From assembly GCF_004297875.1 (NCBI RefSeq), contig NZ_SCSK01000038.1, positions 1 through 64,000 of the forward strand: 64,000 bases of DNA, given 5' to 3'. The stretch's first letter is position 1. The number at the start of each line of letters is the position of its first letter. The DNA is from Pandoraea sp. GTDB taxonomy: Bacteria; Pseudomonadota; Gammaproteobacteria; Burkholderiales; Burkholderiaceae. Both the position numbers and the translations under genes were made by a program. The notes under the pieces were generated by a model. That model worked only from the letters and a program-made list of their open reading frames with translations, made no database searches and was not told where the DNA came from. Below are positions 43,899 to 53,507 of this stretch, piece by piece.

Positions 43899-45665
43899 AT
43901 GATGCACAGGCAGATCGAAGCACGCTCGGCGCGTTACCCGCTGGCCCCCGTGGCGCGGCACGTCTGGGCGACGAAATATCGCTGGCAGCCGCCCGGCGGG
44001 TCGCCCGAGAGCGATGTCGCACAAACCTGGTGGCGCGTGGCGCAAGCCCTGGCCGGGGCAGAGCCTTCCGCGCGAGGCGCCTGGGCGCGCCGCTTTTATC
44101 GTGCGCTGGCGGATTTTCGCTTTGTGCCTGGCGGGCGCATTCTGGCGGGTGCCGGCACACGCGGCGACGCCTGTCTGCTCAATTGTTTCGTGATGCCCGA
44201 TGTGGCCGATGCGGCCGACGCGCGCTTCAGGGCGCTGCGCGAGAGCGCCCTGACGCTACAGGCCGGCGGCGGCATTGGACTGGACTTTTCCGGGTTGCGC
44301 CCGCGTGGCCAGGCGGGCGGCGAGTCGGCCCCGGGCCACGAGGCCTTCGCCGCGGGGCCGGTTGCCTGGATGCACGTCTGGGACAAACTCTGCGCGACGG
44401 TCGAAACCCGCGGGCAGCGGCGCGGCGCGATGATGGCGGTGCTGGCGTGCGACCATCCCGACATCGAGGCGTTCGTGCGGGCCAAGCGGGAGTCCGGTGC
44501 GCTGAGTCATTTCAATTTGTCGGTGCTCGTGAGCGACGCGTTTCTGGCCGCGGTGGCCGCGCGCGAGCCCTGGCCGTTGCGCTTTCCGGCCGGTGGCCAG
44601 GCCGCCGGTCGCGTGGTACGCACGATACCGGCGGCGACTTTATGGGATGGGATTCTGCGCAACGCCTATGAAACGGCCGAGCCCGGCGTGCTGTTTATCG
44701 ATCGCATCAATCGCTGCAATAACCTGGCCTACCGCGAGCGGTTGCACGCGACCAACCCATGCGGCGAAATTCCGTTGCCGCCCTATGGCGCATGCGATCT
44801 AGGCTCGTTCAATCTGACGGCGTTTGTCGTCGCGCCGTTCACCGCGCAGGCGGCCTTCGACTGGCCGGCCCTGCGCCGCCTGGTGCCACTGGCCGTGCGC
44901 ATGCTCGACAACGTCTACGATATCTCGGCGTTTCCGCTGCCGGTGCAGCAGGCCGTGGGGCAGGGTGCGCGCAGGCTTGGCCTGGGCCTGATGGGGCTGG
45001 GCGATGCGCTCGTGATGCTTGGCCTGCGCTACGACAGCACAGCGGGGCGCAAATTCGCGGCGCGCGCGATGGGCGAGATCTGTCATGGCGCTTACCGCGC
45101 ATCGGTGGCGCTGGCCGCCGAAAAAGGCGCTTGCGCGGCATTCTCGACCGAACCCTATCTGCAGGCGCCATTCATTGCGGCATTGCCGCAGGACATTCGC
45201 GACGGCATTGCCGCCTCCGGAATTCGCAACAGCCACCTGACGGCGATTGCGCCGACCGGGTCGATCAGCCTGCTGGCCAACAATGTGTCGAGCGGTCTCG
45301 AGCCAATTTTCGCGCCCTCGTACGAGCGGCGCCTGCATGGCGGCGAGACCGACCGCGTGATGACGCTGCACAGCCGCGCGGTGCTGGCGTATCGTGAATT
45401 GACGGGCGATGCGCGGGGCGTGCCCCCGGCGTTCCGGTCGAGCTCCGAGGTGTCGGCCACCGCGCAATTGCAGATGCAGGCGGCGTTGCAGCGGTATGTC
45501 GACAACGCCATCGCCAAAACCGTGAATCTGCCGGCCGAGACCGGTTTCGAGGCGTTTCGCGCGACCTACGATCGCGCTGCCCGACTCGGACTCAAGGGCT
45601 GCACGACTTACCGGCCTACCGCGTTGCGCCAGGGGATCCTGTGCGTCAGGCCGCCGCACGACTGA
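43899..45665 (+). CDS. nrdJ: Adenosylcobalamin-dependent ribonucleotide reductase (class II)
   Basis: Makes deoxyribonucleotides with a B12-generated thiyl radical, independent of oxygen. About 588 aa from this start (ATGATG; another ATG 33 bases upstream is possible). Active-site motifs: LLNCFVMPD (redox Cys), ATNPCGEIPLPPYGACDLGSFNL (Asn, radical Cys, Glu, and the second redox Cys), and GLKGCTTYRP near the end. The chain stops about 20 residues after that motif, so the C-terminal cysteine tail that hands over electrons in many NrdJ enzymes is missing; reduction may depend on another protein. AAGGAG lies 14 bases before the ATG. An FNR box is upstream. Confidence 0.92.
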   Translation: MMHRQIEARSARYPLAPVARHVWATKYRWQPPGGSPESDVAQTWWRVAQALAGAEPSARGAWARRFYRALADFRFVPGGRILAGAGTRGDACLLNCFVMPDVADAADARFRALRESALTLQAGGGIGLDFSGLRPRGQAGGESAPGHEAFAAGPVAWMHVWDKLCATVETRGQRRGAMMAVLACDHPDIEAFVRAKRESGALSHFNLSVLVSDAFLAAVAAREPWPLRFPAGGQAAGRVVRTIPAATLWDGILRNAYETAEPGVLFIDRINRCNNLAYRERLHATNPCGEIPLPPYGACDLGSFNLTAFVVAPFTAQAAFDWPALRRLVPLAVRMLDNVYDISAFPLPVQQAVGQGARRLGLGLMGLGDALVMLGLRYDSTAGRKFAARAMGEICHGAYRASVALAAEKGACAAFSTEPYLQAPFIAALPQDIRDGIAASGIRNSHLTAIAPTGSISLLANNVSSGLEPIFAPSYERRLHGGETDRVMTLHSRAVLAYRELTGDARGVPPAFRSSSEVSATAQLQMQAALQRYVDNAIAKTVNLPAETGFEAFRATYDRAARLGLKGCTTYRPTALRQGILCVRPPHD

Positions 45666-45710
45666 GCTTGCATTGCGGTGGGACTCTTGCCGCGAGCGTT
45701 TCTGCCGGGG

Positions 45711-46184
45711 TTATTGCGCAGGCACCACGCTGTATGACTTCGTCAGCCAGGTCTTGCCGTTGTCGCTGCTCATGCAGACCGTCTCGTCGGCCGTGCCATG
45801 CGCGAAGGTGGTGTGATAGCGCAGGCAAAGCGTGTCGAACGGCTCGCCTTCGCTATGGCGGCGCGCGAGCACGCCATCGCCGCGTGCGGTCTTCGCGCCG
45901 TAAGGCTCGCGGACGGTCCGCATTTGCGCGACCCAATCAGTCTGGCTCACACCGGCCTGCAGCGCGGGCGACGCCGCTTTCCAGCTGGCTTCGTAGTTGC
46001 CGCTGTCGAGAATTGCCAGCCAGCGCTGCGCGGCCGCCGCCGCCAGCGCTGGCGTGGGATCGGCCTGCGTGGCCGCCCGCGATTGGCCGCCCCATAATTT
46101 GTGCCAGTCCTGGTCCATCGACGAGCAGCCGCCAAGAAGCGCAGCGAGCATCGCCAACATACCGATTCGTTTCAACCCATGCAT
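45711..46184 (-). CDS. DUF4019-type lipoprotein
   Basis: A 157-aa precursor with a lipoprotein signal: MLAALLGGC, lipid-anchoring C20 following LLGG. After a short Ala-rich linker comes a domain with AQRWLAILDSGNYEASWKAASP, the pattern of the DUF4019 family, ending in a beta-rich EPFDTLCLRYHTTFAHGTADETV. Function unknown; it is anchored in the periplasm, and which membrane cannot be told. It is convergent with nrdJ 45 bp away and 117 bp from the next MFS gene on the same strand. Confidence 0.82.
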   Translation of the reverse strand: MHGLKRIGMLAMLAALLGGCSSMDQDWHKLWGGQSRAATQADPTPALAAAAAQRWLAILDSGNYEASWKAASPALQAGVSQTDWVAQMRTVREPYGAKTARGDGVLARRHSEGEPFDTLCLRYHTTFAHGTADETVCMSSDNGKTWLTKSYSVVPAQ

Positions 46185-46301
46185 CGAAGGAGTCCTTTGT
46201 GGGCGAGAATTCCGTTAAGCGGGCAAGGTAGCACCGATAACTCGCGTTGAACAGCCCGCCCGGCATCTTGACCGTTGCCGGCCGTCGGCGAGCGGGACGG
46301 C

Positions 46302-47576
46302 TCACGCGGTCGGGGCCGGCAGGCGCTCGAGTCTGGCGACGGTCGATCCCAGAATGATAGCTGCCTGTATCACAAAGCCGCCTGCGGCCAGAAAAATCGC
46401 CCAGCGCGGCCCGCAGCTGGCGCCGACCAACCCCCCAAGCGCGGCGCCGAGCGGCCGGGCGCCGGTGTTGGCGGTCATGAAGAAGGCGGATACGCGACCC
46501 AGCAAGGCGTTGGGCGTCACGGTCTGGCGCAGCGTGGTCTGGTTGATGGTCCAGATGATCGGACCGGCGCCGAACAGGAAAAATGCGCCGGCGGCGATAC
46601 TCATCGAATGCACCCAGGCGGTGGCGGCCATGAGCGCGGCAGCGCCCACCGACAGCGCCGGACCGATCAGGATCGCCGCGCCGAAGCTCAAGTGGCGCGC
46701 CACGCGCGGCGCCAGCAGCGCGCCGAGCACCATGCCGGCGCCGGACATGCCCAGGGTCGTGCCGATGCCGACTGCGCTCAAGCCCAGCACGTGGGCCGCG
46801 TATGGCACATAGGCCGCCTGCAGCACGAACCACGACAGATTCCAGAACACGGCGGTCAGCACGATTGGGCGCAACAGTGGATGGGACCAGGCGAAACCGG
46901 CGCCTTCCTTGAGGTCGGTCCAAAAGTGGCGTGGCGGCTGCGCCGGCCGTTCAGGCTCGGCGATACCGCGCAGCAACAGCACGGCGCCGCTCGAGAGCGC
47001 GGCCGCCAGCACGAACGCAGGTGACACACCGGCCCAGCCGATCAATGCACCGGCCAGCGCGGGGCCGAGCGCAAACGCGGCGCTACGGGCCAGTTCAAGC
47101 CGGCCGTTGGCGGCTGGCCAGGCCGCACGCGACACCAGGGCGGGCACTAAGGCCGGTGCCGCGACGCTGAACGCGACGGTGCCGGTGGCGCCGGCGAAAC
47201 CGAGCAGGCCGAGCAGCGCGATATTGAGCGAGCCCAGCAGCATAAGACCGGGCAGCGCCAGCAAGGCGACCACCCGGCACAGTTCGGCCAGCGTCATGAG
47301 CCGGCGACGCGAAAAGCGGTCGGCCAGCACGCCGGCCGGGAAAGAAAGCAGCAAAAACGGCAGGCTTTGCAGCGCCGTCAGAAAGCCGGTCGCGCCAGGC
47401 CCTGCGCCGAGCGAGAGCACGGCCACCATCGGCGCGGCGGCCAGGCCGATTTGCTCGGCCGACTGGGCCAGCAGGTTTGACCACGCCAGGCGATGAAATG
47501 GCGCGCCCAGGCGAGGTGTCGATGACGAGGTGGCGCCCGGCAGGGCGGCCGAATCGGTGGAGGAGTCTTGTGGCAT
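46302..47576 (-). CDS. MFS exporter (EntS/TMS3-like)
   Basis: A 424-aa major facilitator with 12 predicted helices. The motif-A-like loop FPAGVLADRFSRRRLMTLAELCRVVAL between helices 2 and 3 is the mark of the enterobactin-exporter-like (TMS3/DUF894) group, as is FNLSWFVLQAAYVPYAAHVLGLSAVGIG in the middle. Exports small molecules, possibly siderophores or drugs; no siderophore genes are close. It is divergent from ada; the ATG chosen follows about 28 codons of frame without a ribosome site. Confidence 0.88.
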   Translation of the reverse strand: MPQDSSTDSAALPGATSSSTPRLGAPFHRLAWSNLLAQSAEQIGLAAAPMVAVLSLGAGPGATGFLTALQSLPFLLLSFPAGVLADRFSRRRLMTLAELCRVVALLALPGLMLLGSLNIALLGLLGFAGATGTVAFSVAAPALVPALVSRAAWPAANGRLELARSAAFALGPALAGALIGWAGVSPAFVLAAALSSGAVLLLRGIAEPERPAQPPRHFWTDLKEGAGFAWSHPLLRPIVLTAVFWNLSWFVLQAAYVPYAAHVLGLSAVGIGTTLGMSGAGMVLGALLAPRVARHLSFGAAILIGPALSVGAAALMAATAWVHSMSIAAGAFFLFGAGPIIWTINQTTLRQTVTPNALLGRVSAFFMTANTGARPLGAALGGLVGASCGPRWAIFLAAGGFVIQAAIILGSTVARLERLPAPTA

Positions 47577-47794
47577 GATGAACTGTATGAGCACGGGTTG
47601 AAGAAGTGCCCAGCATGCGGCACGCAACCGCCGCGCGCGCTCCGGTTCTTGCGCCGACACAACTGGGTCCGGGCACGCAATTCGGCCGCAAGCGGCGGAG
47701 TGCTTGCGGCCGGGGGCGTGCCTATACTCGGGGTATCGTCGTGCCGTGGGGCAAGAATGCCCACTGGCAAGCGACGTTTCCGGAGTGTGAACTC

Positions 47795-48913
47795 ATGAAC
47801 GCAATGACTGATGCCGCAGTAAAAACCGTCCCCGACGTCAAGCCGTCATATGCCAGCGACGAGCAGAAGTGGCAGGCCGTGGTGCAACGCGATCCGGCGG
47901 CCGACGGCGTGTTCTACTATTCGGTGCGCACCACCGGCGTGTATTGCCGCCCGTCGTGCGCGTCGCGCCGGGCGCGCCGCGAGAACATCCGGTTCCACGC
48001 CAGCGCGCAAGCTGCCGAGCAGGCGGGATTTCGGCCCTGCAAGCGTTGCCGGCCCGACCAGCAAGGCCCCGCCGCGCGGCAGGCGGCGCTGATCGCCGCT
48101 GCCTGCCGCACCATTGAGAAGGCATCCGAGATGCCTCGCCTGGAAGACCTGGCGCGTGCCGCGCAGATGAGCCGGTTCCATTTCCATCGCTTGTTCCGGG
48201 CCCAGACCGGCGTGACGCCCAAGGCCTACGGCGACGCACATCGTGCTCGCCGCGTGCGCGATGCGCTGGGCCGCAGCGCGACCGTGACCGAGGCGATTTA
48301 CGACGCGGGTTTCAATTCGAACGGCCGCTTCTATGAGACCTCGCCCGAAGTGCTGGGCATGACGCCGACGGCTTTTCGCGCGGGCGGCCGCGGTATCTCG
48401 ATCCGCTTTGCGGTGGGCGAATGCTGGCTCGGCCCGATTCTGGTGGCGGCCACCAACAGAGGGGTGTGCGCGATTTTGCTGGGTGATGATCCCGATGCGC
48501 TGGTGCGCGATCTGCAGGACCGTTTCCCGAATGCGCAATTGGTCGGCGCCGACGCCGAATTCGAACAATGGATCGCGCAAGTGGTGGGTTTCATCGATCA
48601 TCCGGCGTATGGCCTGGATTTGCCGTTGGACGTGCGCGGCACGGCGTTTCAGCAGCGCGTGTGGCAGGCATTGCGCGAGATTCCGCCGGGCACCACCGCG
48701 AGCTATGCCGAAATTGCCCGGCGCATCGGCCAACCCCGGGCAATGCGGGCGGTGGCCCAGGCCTGCGCGTCGAATTGGCTGGCGGTGGCGATTCCGTGCC
48801 ACCGCGTGGTGCGCACCGATGGTGCGCTGTCGGGTTACCGTTGGGGCGTCGAGCGTAAGCGCGCGTTGCTCGACAAGGAAGCGGCGCAGGCCGGCGGCGG
48901 CACGCGCGCCTGA
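47795..48913 (+). CDS. ada: Bifunctional Ada: methylphosphotriester and O6-methylguanine DNA repair, regulator
   Basis: A 372-aa protein. The N-terminal zinc/methyl-acceptor domain has C51, C55, C82 and C85 (YCRPSCASR, PCKRCRP), followed by an AraC-type helix-turn-helix (about 105-195). The C-terminal methyltransferase has the active Cys in AIPCHRVV (C335) and SYAEIARRIGQPRAMRAVAQA. It removes methyl groups from phosphotriesters and O6-methylguanine and, when methylated, activates the adaptive response. All functional cysteines are present. No alkA or alkB follows. Confidence 0.95.
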   Translation: MNAMTDAAVKTVPDVKPSYASDEQKWQAVVQRDPAADGVFYYSVRTTGVYCRPSCASRRARRENIRFHASAQAAEQAGFRPCKRCRPDQQGPAARQAALIAAACRTIEKASEMPRLEDLARAAQMSRFHFHRLFRAQTGVTPKAYGDAHRARRVRDALGRSATVTEAIYDAGFNSNGRFYETSPEVLGMTPTAFRAGGRGISIRFAVGECWLGPILVAATNRGVCAILLGDDPDALVRDLQDRFPNAQLVGADAEFEQWIAQVVGFIDHPAYGLDLPLDVRGTAFQQRVWQALREIPPGTTASYAEIARRIGQPRAMRAVAQACASNWLAVAIPCHRVVRTDGALSGYRWGVERKRALLDKEAAQAGGGTRA

Positions 48914-48998
48914 GGCAGCGGCTCCCCGGGCGCGTGCAAGGCGCGCCGGTTTGGGCATAATCACGGCTCGCCCATCATGAACAGTGCAAGGAGCCGAG

Positions 48999-49565
48999 AT
49001 GCCTGACCCCCGGGTGGTGGTGATTTATGCGCATGCGGCACCCCGCCTGTCGCGTGTCAACGAGCCGTTGCGGCATGCGCTCGAGAAGCTCGATGGCGTG
49101 CAGGTGCGCAACCTGTGTTTGCACTATCCCGATTTCGACATCGACGTGGCTGCCGAGCAGGCGGCGCTTGCCCCGGCCGAGCTGGTGGTCTGGCAATACC
49201 CGGTGCACTGGTATGCGATGCCCTCGCTGATGAAGGAATGGCTCGACGTGGTATTCACGCCCGGCTGGGCTTTTGGCGACGGCGGCACGGCCCTGCGCGG
49301 CAAGGCGCTGCTGGCGCTGCTCACTGCCGGCAGCGCGCAGCAGGCCTATCGGCCCGGCGCGTTGCATGGCTTTCATTTCGACGCTTTTCTACCGCCCCTG
49401 CAGCAGACCGCGGCGCTGTGCCAGATGCGCTGGCTGCCGCCGCAGGTGTTCCACGACGCCCGCGGTGCTTCGTCCGAGGCCGTGGCCGCGCATATCGATG
49501 CGGTGTGCGCCGCCTTGCGGCAGTTCGTTGCCACCGGCCGCCTGCCTTTTGCCGATGGAGCCTGA
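48999..49565 (+). CDS. kefG: NAD(P)H oxidoreductase, Kef ancillary protein (KefF/KefG-like)
   Basis: A 188-aa flavodoxin-like-fold protein. LVVWQYPVHWYAMPSLMKEWLDVVFTPGWAFGDGGTALRGKALL is the characteristic KefF/KefG/MdaB core for FMN binding and Kef interaction. It binds and activates the glutathione-gated potassium efflux channel encoded 3 bp downstream. The start is the ATG after GCAAGGAG; a GTG 15 bases upstream is weaker. Forms an operon with kefC. Confidence 0.88.
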   Translation: MPDPRVVVIYAHAAPRLSRVNEPLRHALEKLDGVQVRNLCLHYPDFDIDVAAEQAALAPAELVVWQYPVHWYAMPSLMKEWLDVVFTPGWAFGDGGTALRGKALLALLTAGSAQQAYRPGALHGFHFDAFLPPLQQTAALCQMRWLPPQVFHDARGASSEAVAAHIDAVCAALRQFVATGRLPFADGA

Positions 49566-49568
49566 CCG

Positions 49569-51371
49569 ATGGAACAACACGCTGTTCTGACCAATGTTCT
49601 GATCTATTTCGGCGCGGCGGTCGCGGCGGTCGCCGTGGCGCGTGCGGTGGGCCTGGGCTCGGTGCTCGGCTATCTGATCGCCGGTGTGGCGATCGGTCCG
49701 TGGGCACTGGGGTTGGTGCGCAACGTGCAGACCATCCTGCATTTTTCCGAGTTCGGCGTGGTGATGATGATGTTCCTGATCGGCCTTGAGCTCGAGCCGC
49801 GCCGCTTATGGTCGTTGCGGCGTGGCATCTTTGGCTACGGCGGATTACAGATGGTGGCCTGTGCGCTGGCGATTTACTTGCTCGGCGTGATGCTGGGCGC
49901 GTCCTGGCGCGTTGCGCTGGTCGCCGCGCTGGGGCTCTCGCTGTCGTCCACGGCGATCGCCCTGGCGATCCTGGGCGAGCGCAACCTGCGCAATTCGCCA
50001 GCGGGCACGGTCAGCTTCGGCATCCTGCTGTTTCAGGACATCGCGGCGATTCCATTGATTGCGCTGCTGCCGTTGCTCGGCGGCGTCGGCACGCCGGGCG
50101 GCGGGCACTGGACGGCTATCGCCAGGGCGGTGGCAGTGATCGCGGCGGTGGTGCTGGGCGGGCGCTTCCTGCTGCGTCCGGCCCTGCGCAAGATCGCGGC
50201 GCTGGATGCTCGCGAAATCTTCACGGCCTTCGCGCTGTTCCTGGTCGCCGGGCTGGCTTATCTGATGCAGAGCGTGGGCGTGTCGATGGCGCTGGGCACC
50301 TTCCTGGGCGGGGTGCTGCTGGCTGATTCGGAATATAAGCATGCGCTCGAGGCCGATATCGAGCCGTTCAAAGGCCTGCTGCTCGGTCTGTTTTTCATGG
50401 CGGTCGGCATGTCGATCGATTTCGGCATTTTCGTCGCTCATCCATGGCAGGTGATCGGACTGGTGCTGCTGCTGTGCGTGATCAAGACGGTGGTGTTGAC
50501 GCTGATCAGTCGCGTGATGGCAATCGCCCGGCCGCAGCGTCTTCTGTTTGCCTTCGTGCTGTCGCAGGGCGGCGAGTTCGCCTTCGTCGTGTTTGCCGCG
50601 GCGGCCGCCGGACGCATTATCCCGGCTGCGGTTGCCTCGCTGCTGACGCTGGTGGTGGCGCTGTCGATGGTCATGACACCGCTGCTGATGGTGCTGCACG
50701 ACCGACTGATCGCGCCGCGCGCCAACCGGCGGGATGTGCGCCCCGACGATACCATCGCCTCCCAGCACAACCCGGTGCTGATCGCCGGCTTCGGCCGCTT
50801 CGGCCAGATCGTCGGCCGCTTGCTCTACAGCCAGGGAATCGGCGTGACCGTGCTCGATCATGACCCGGACCAGATTGACCTGTTGCGCGAATTCGGGCTC
50901 AAGGTGTTTTACGGCGACGCCGGGCGCATGGACCTGCTGGACTCGGCCGGCGCGGCAGAGGCGAAGATTCTGGTGGTGGCCATCGACGGCGTCGACGAGA
51001 GTCTTGTGCTGATCGACCGGGTGCGCGAGCGTTTTCCTCACCTGCGGATCTATTGCCGTGCTCGCAACGTGTCGCATATCTACCAATTGATGGACCGGCA
51101 GGTTCACGTGATCGAGCGGGAGACCTTTGAGTCGTCGCTGCGGCTGGGCCGCGCGGTACTCGAGGGCCTGGGACACGACCCGTTCGAGGCACGCTCGATC
51201 GCGCTGAAGTTCCGGCGTCACAACATCGACTCGATCGGGCGCGTTTATCCGTTCTACAAAAATCGCAAGGCGCTGGTATCGAGCGCCCGCGAGGGGCGCG
51301 AGGAACTGGAGGAAATGTTCCGGCGCGATCGGGAGCGGCGCCAGGCCGCGCACGGCCAGGCCTGGTTCTAG
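49569..51371 (+). CDS. kefC: Glutathione-regulated potassium-efflux antiporter KefC/KefB
   Basis: A 600-aa CPA2-type K+/H+ antiporter. The membrane domain (about 1-385) contains GYLIAGVAIGPWALGLV, FGVVMMMFLIGLELEPRRLW and FGILLFQDIAAIPLIALLPLL, with the helix that carries the ion-binding Asp. The cytoplasmic KTN domain begins at PVLIAGFGRFGQIVGRLLYSQG (Rossmann NAD-binding) and ends with a C-terminal charged tail. It releases K+ when glutathione adducts form, acidifying the cytosol against electrophiles. The kefG-like gene directly upstream is its ancillary subunit. Confidence 0.94.
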   Translation: MEQHAVLTNVLIYFGAAVAAVAVARAVGLGSVLGYLIAGVAIGPWALGLVRNVQTILHFSEFGVVMMMFLIGLELEPRRLWSLRRGIFGYGGLQMVACALAIYLLGVMLGASWRVALVAALGLSLSSTAIALAILGERNLRNSPAGTVSFGILLFQDIAAIPLIALLPLLGGVGTPGGGHWTAIARAVAVIAAVVLGGRFLLRPALRKIAALDAREIFTAFALFLVAGLAYLMQSVGVSMALGTFLGGVLLADSEYKHALEADIEPFKGLLLGLFFMAVGMSIDFGIFVAHPWQVIGLVLLLCVIKTVVLTLISRVMAIARPQRLLFAFVLSQGGEFAFVVFAAAAAGRIIPAAVASLLTLVVALSMVMTPLLMVLHDRLIAPRANRRDVRPDDTIASQHNPVLIAGFGRFGQIVGRLLYSQGIGVTVLDHDPDQIDLLREFGLKVFYGDAGRMDLLDSAGAAEAKILVVAIDGVDESLVLIDRVRERFPHLRIYCRARNVSHIYQLMDRQVHVIERETFESSLRLGRAVLEGLGHDPFEARSIALKFRRHNIDSIGRVYPFYKNRKALVSSAREGREELEEMFRRDRERRQAAHGQAWF

Positions 51372-51376
51372 CCGGA

Positions 51377-52765
51377 TCAGGCTGGCCCGCCGCCCGCGAC
51401 GTTCGCCTGACGCGGCACACGCATGCGCAGCGCGCTCACGCCCGAGGCGGCCAGCGCGAAGCAGGCGGCCACGACCAGCGTGATGGTGGTGCCGCGCACC
51501 GGCGCCAGATTGAATACAAGGGCGACCAGCGCGGCCCCGGTGGTTTGCCCGACCAGCCGCGCGGTGCCGAGCATGCCGCTGGCGCCGCCGCTACGGTGCT
51601 TGGGCGCAGAGGTAATCATGGCGTAATTGTTGGGCGACTGAAACAGGCCGAAGCCCACGCCGCACAGCGCCATGCGCCAGACGATGTCGAGCGACGACGG
51701 TTGGTGCGGCAGCATCGCCAGCAGGCCCAGGCCGGTGCCGAACAGCAGCAGGCCGATGGCGCCCAGTGTACCCGGATGATGGCGCTCCACCAGCCGGCCG
51801 GCAATCGGTGCGACCACGACGATGGCGATCGGCCACGGTGTCATCAGCAGGCCGGTGGCGACGTAGCTGCGCCCGAGCGTGTCCTGCAGGTAGAACGGCA
51901 GCGAGACGTAGGCCAGCATTTGCGCGGCAAACGAACAGACCGAAGTGCTGATCGAGAGCGCGAACATCGGAATGCGCAGCAAATCGACCGGCAACAACGG
52001 CAGGGGGAGTTTCAGTTGCCGGCGCACCAGCAGCACCCCCATCGCCACCGCCAGCAATAGTTCGAGTCCTACGGTGGGCAGGCGCTGGCCATGGCCGAAG
52101 CTGTCGATGGCTGAAATCAGCAGTCCGAATGTCAGTGCGTTGTACAGCGCGCTTTGCCAGTCGAACGCGTGCGGCGAGCGCTGGCTTTTGGGCAGGGCCC
52201 GCATGGCGATCAGAAACGCCACCAGGCCGATTGGCACGTTCACGGCGAACAGCCACTGCCAGTGAGCGACCGCCAGAATGCCGGCCGCCACCGTGGGGCC
52301 GGCGGCCGCGCCCACCGCGACGACCAGCGCGTTGATGCCGACCCCGCGGCCGAGCATGCGCTGGGGGTAAATCACGCGCAGCAGCGCCGTGTTCACACTC
52401 ATGATGCCTGCCGCGCCAAATCCTTGCAGCACGCGCGCCACGGTTAGAGTCACTAATGAATCGGACAGCGCGCAGGCCAGCGAGGCGAACGTGAAGACCG
52501 CCAGCCCGACGCGATAGATGCGCCGGTAGCCGACGATGTCGCCCAGCGAAGCCAGCGGCAGCAGCGAAATCGTGATGGCGAGCTGATATGCGTTGACAAT
52601 CCAGATCGACGCAGCGGGGCGGGCGTGCAGGTCGCTGGCAATGGTGGGCAACGCGACGTTGGCGATCGCGCTGTCGAGCACGGCCAGCGTGATGCCCAGG
52701 ATGATCGTCAGAATTGCCCAATACAGTTGCGGTGGAGGCAGACCGTCGGTCGGTTTATCGGACAT
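51377..52765 (-). CDS. MFS drug exporter, DHA2-type (14 TM)
   Basis: A 462-aa major facilitator of the EmrB/QacA (DHA2) group: LDSAIANVALPTIASDLHA in helix 1, SIWIVNAYQLAITISLLPLASLGDIVGYRRIYRVGL (motif A), and RVLQGFGAAGIMSVNTALLR (motif C region). Proton-driven multidrug export is likely; no EmrA partner is adjacent, so it probably works as a single component. Its 3' end lies 5 bp from that of convergent kefC. Confidence 0.9.
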   Translation of the reverse strand: MSDKPTDGLPPPQLYWAILTIILGITLAVLDSAIANVALPTIASDLHARPAASIWIVNAYQLAITISLLPLASLGDIVGYRRIYRVGLAVFTFASLACALSDSLVTLTVARVLQGFGAAGIMSVNTALLRVIYPQRMLGRGVGINALVVAVGAAAGPTVAAGILAVAHWQWLFAVNVPIGLVAFLIAMRALPKSQRSPHAFDWQSALYNALTFGLLISAIDSFGHGQRLPTVGLELLLAVAMGVLLVRRQLKLPLPLLPVDLLRIPMFALSISTSVCSFAAQMLAYVSLPFYLQDTLGRSYVATGLLMTPWPIAIVVVAPIAGRLVERHHPGTLGAIGLLLFGTGLGLLAMLPHQPSSLDIVWRMALCGVGFGLFQSPNNYAMITSAPKHRSGGASGMLGTARLVGQTTGAALVALVFNLAPVRGTTITLVVAACFALAASGVSALRMRVPRQANVAGGGPA

Positions 52766-52892
52766 GGTCGGAAGTGAGGGGGCGGTGCGCCACGTGCGCG
52801 CCGCGCAGGAAAAGGATTGTGCCGAATGATCGGCGTTGGCCCAAGCCTGGCGTCGCGGCGTAGAATACCGCGACGCGATTCGAGGGCCGCTT

Positions 52893-53507
52893 ATGCTGCT
52901 TTATGCCATTTTTCTGGTGGCGATCGTCGCCGAGGCAATGACTGGCGCGATGGCCGCCGGCCGGCGTGACATGGATCTGTTCGGCGTGTGTTTCGTCGCC
53001 TGCGTGACCGCGCTGGGCGGCGGCTCGGTGCGCGACGTGCTGCTCGGGCACTACCCGCTGAGCTGGGTCGGGCATCCCGAATACATCTGGTTCACGGCGG
53101 GCGCGGCATTGGCCGCGGCGTTGCTCGCCGGCGTCCTGCGCTACCTGCGCGTGGTGTTCCTGCTCATCGATGCACTGGGGCTGGTGGCATTCACGCTGAT
53201 CGGCTGCAACGTCGCGCTCGAGGCCGGCCACGCTGCCACCGTGGTGATCATCAGCGGCCTGATCACCGGCTGCTTCGGCGGCATCATGCGCGACCTTTTC
53301 TGCGGCGATGTGCCGCTCGTATTCCGCCATGAAATGTACGCCAGCATCTCGCTGCTGGTCGGGCTGGCCTACGTGGTGCTGCGGCACTTCGCGGTGCCCG
53401 AGGGCGCGGCCGTGGTCGGCTGCCTGATTGGCGGGTTTTGCTTGCGCGCGTTGGCGATCCGTTATGACTGGCATATTCCGAAGTTCGTCTATCGCGACAA
53501 GCCTTGA
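52893..53507 (+). CDS. TRIC-family cation channel (YicG/UPF0126)
   Basis: A 204-aa inner-membrane protein with about seven helices formed from two similar repeats. The key motifs FVACVTALGGGSVRDVLLGHYPLSWV and FGGIMRDLFCGDVPLVF, with conserved GG..RD, are the hallmark. Bacterial members are trimeric monovalent-cation channels related to TRIC. The start is the ATG of MLLYAIFLVAIVAEA; its 3' end overlaps the convergent MFS gene by 19 bp. Confidence 0.9.
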   Translation: MLLYAIFLVAIVAEAMTGAMAAGRRDMDLFGVCFVACVTALGGGSVRDVLLGHYPLSWVGHPEYIWFTAGAALAAALLAGVLRYLRVVFLLIDALGLVAFTLIGCNVALEAGHAATVVIISGLITGCFGGIMRDLFCGDVPLVFRHEMYASISLLVGLAYVVLRHFAVPEGAAVVGCLIGGFCLRALAIRYDWHIPKFVYRDKP

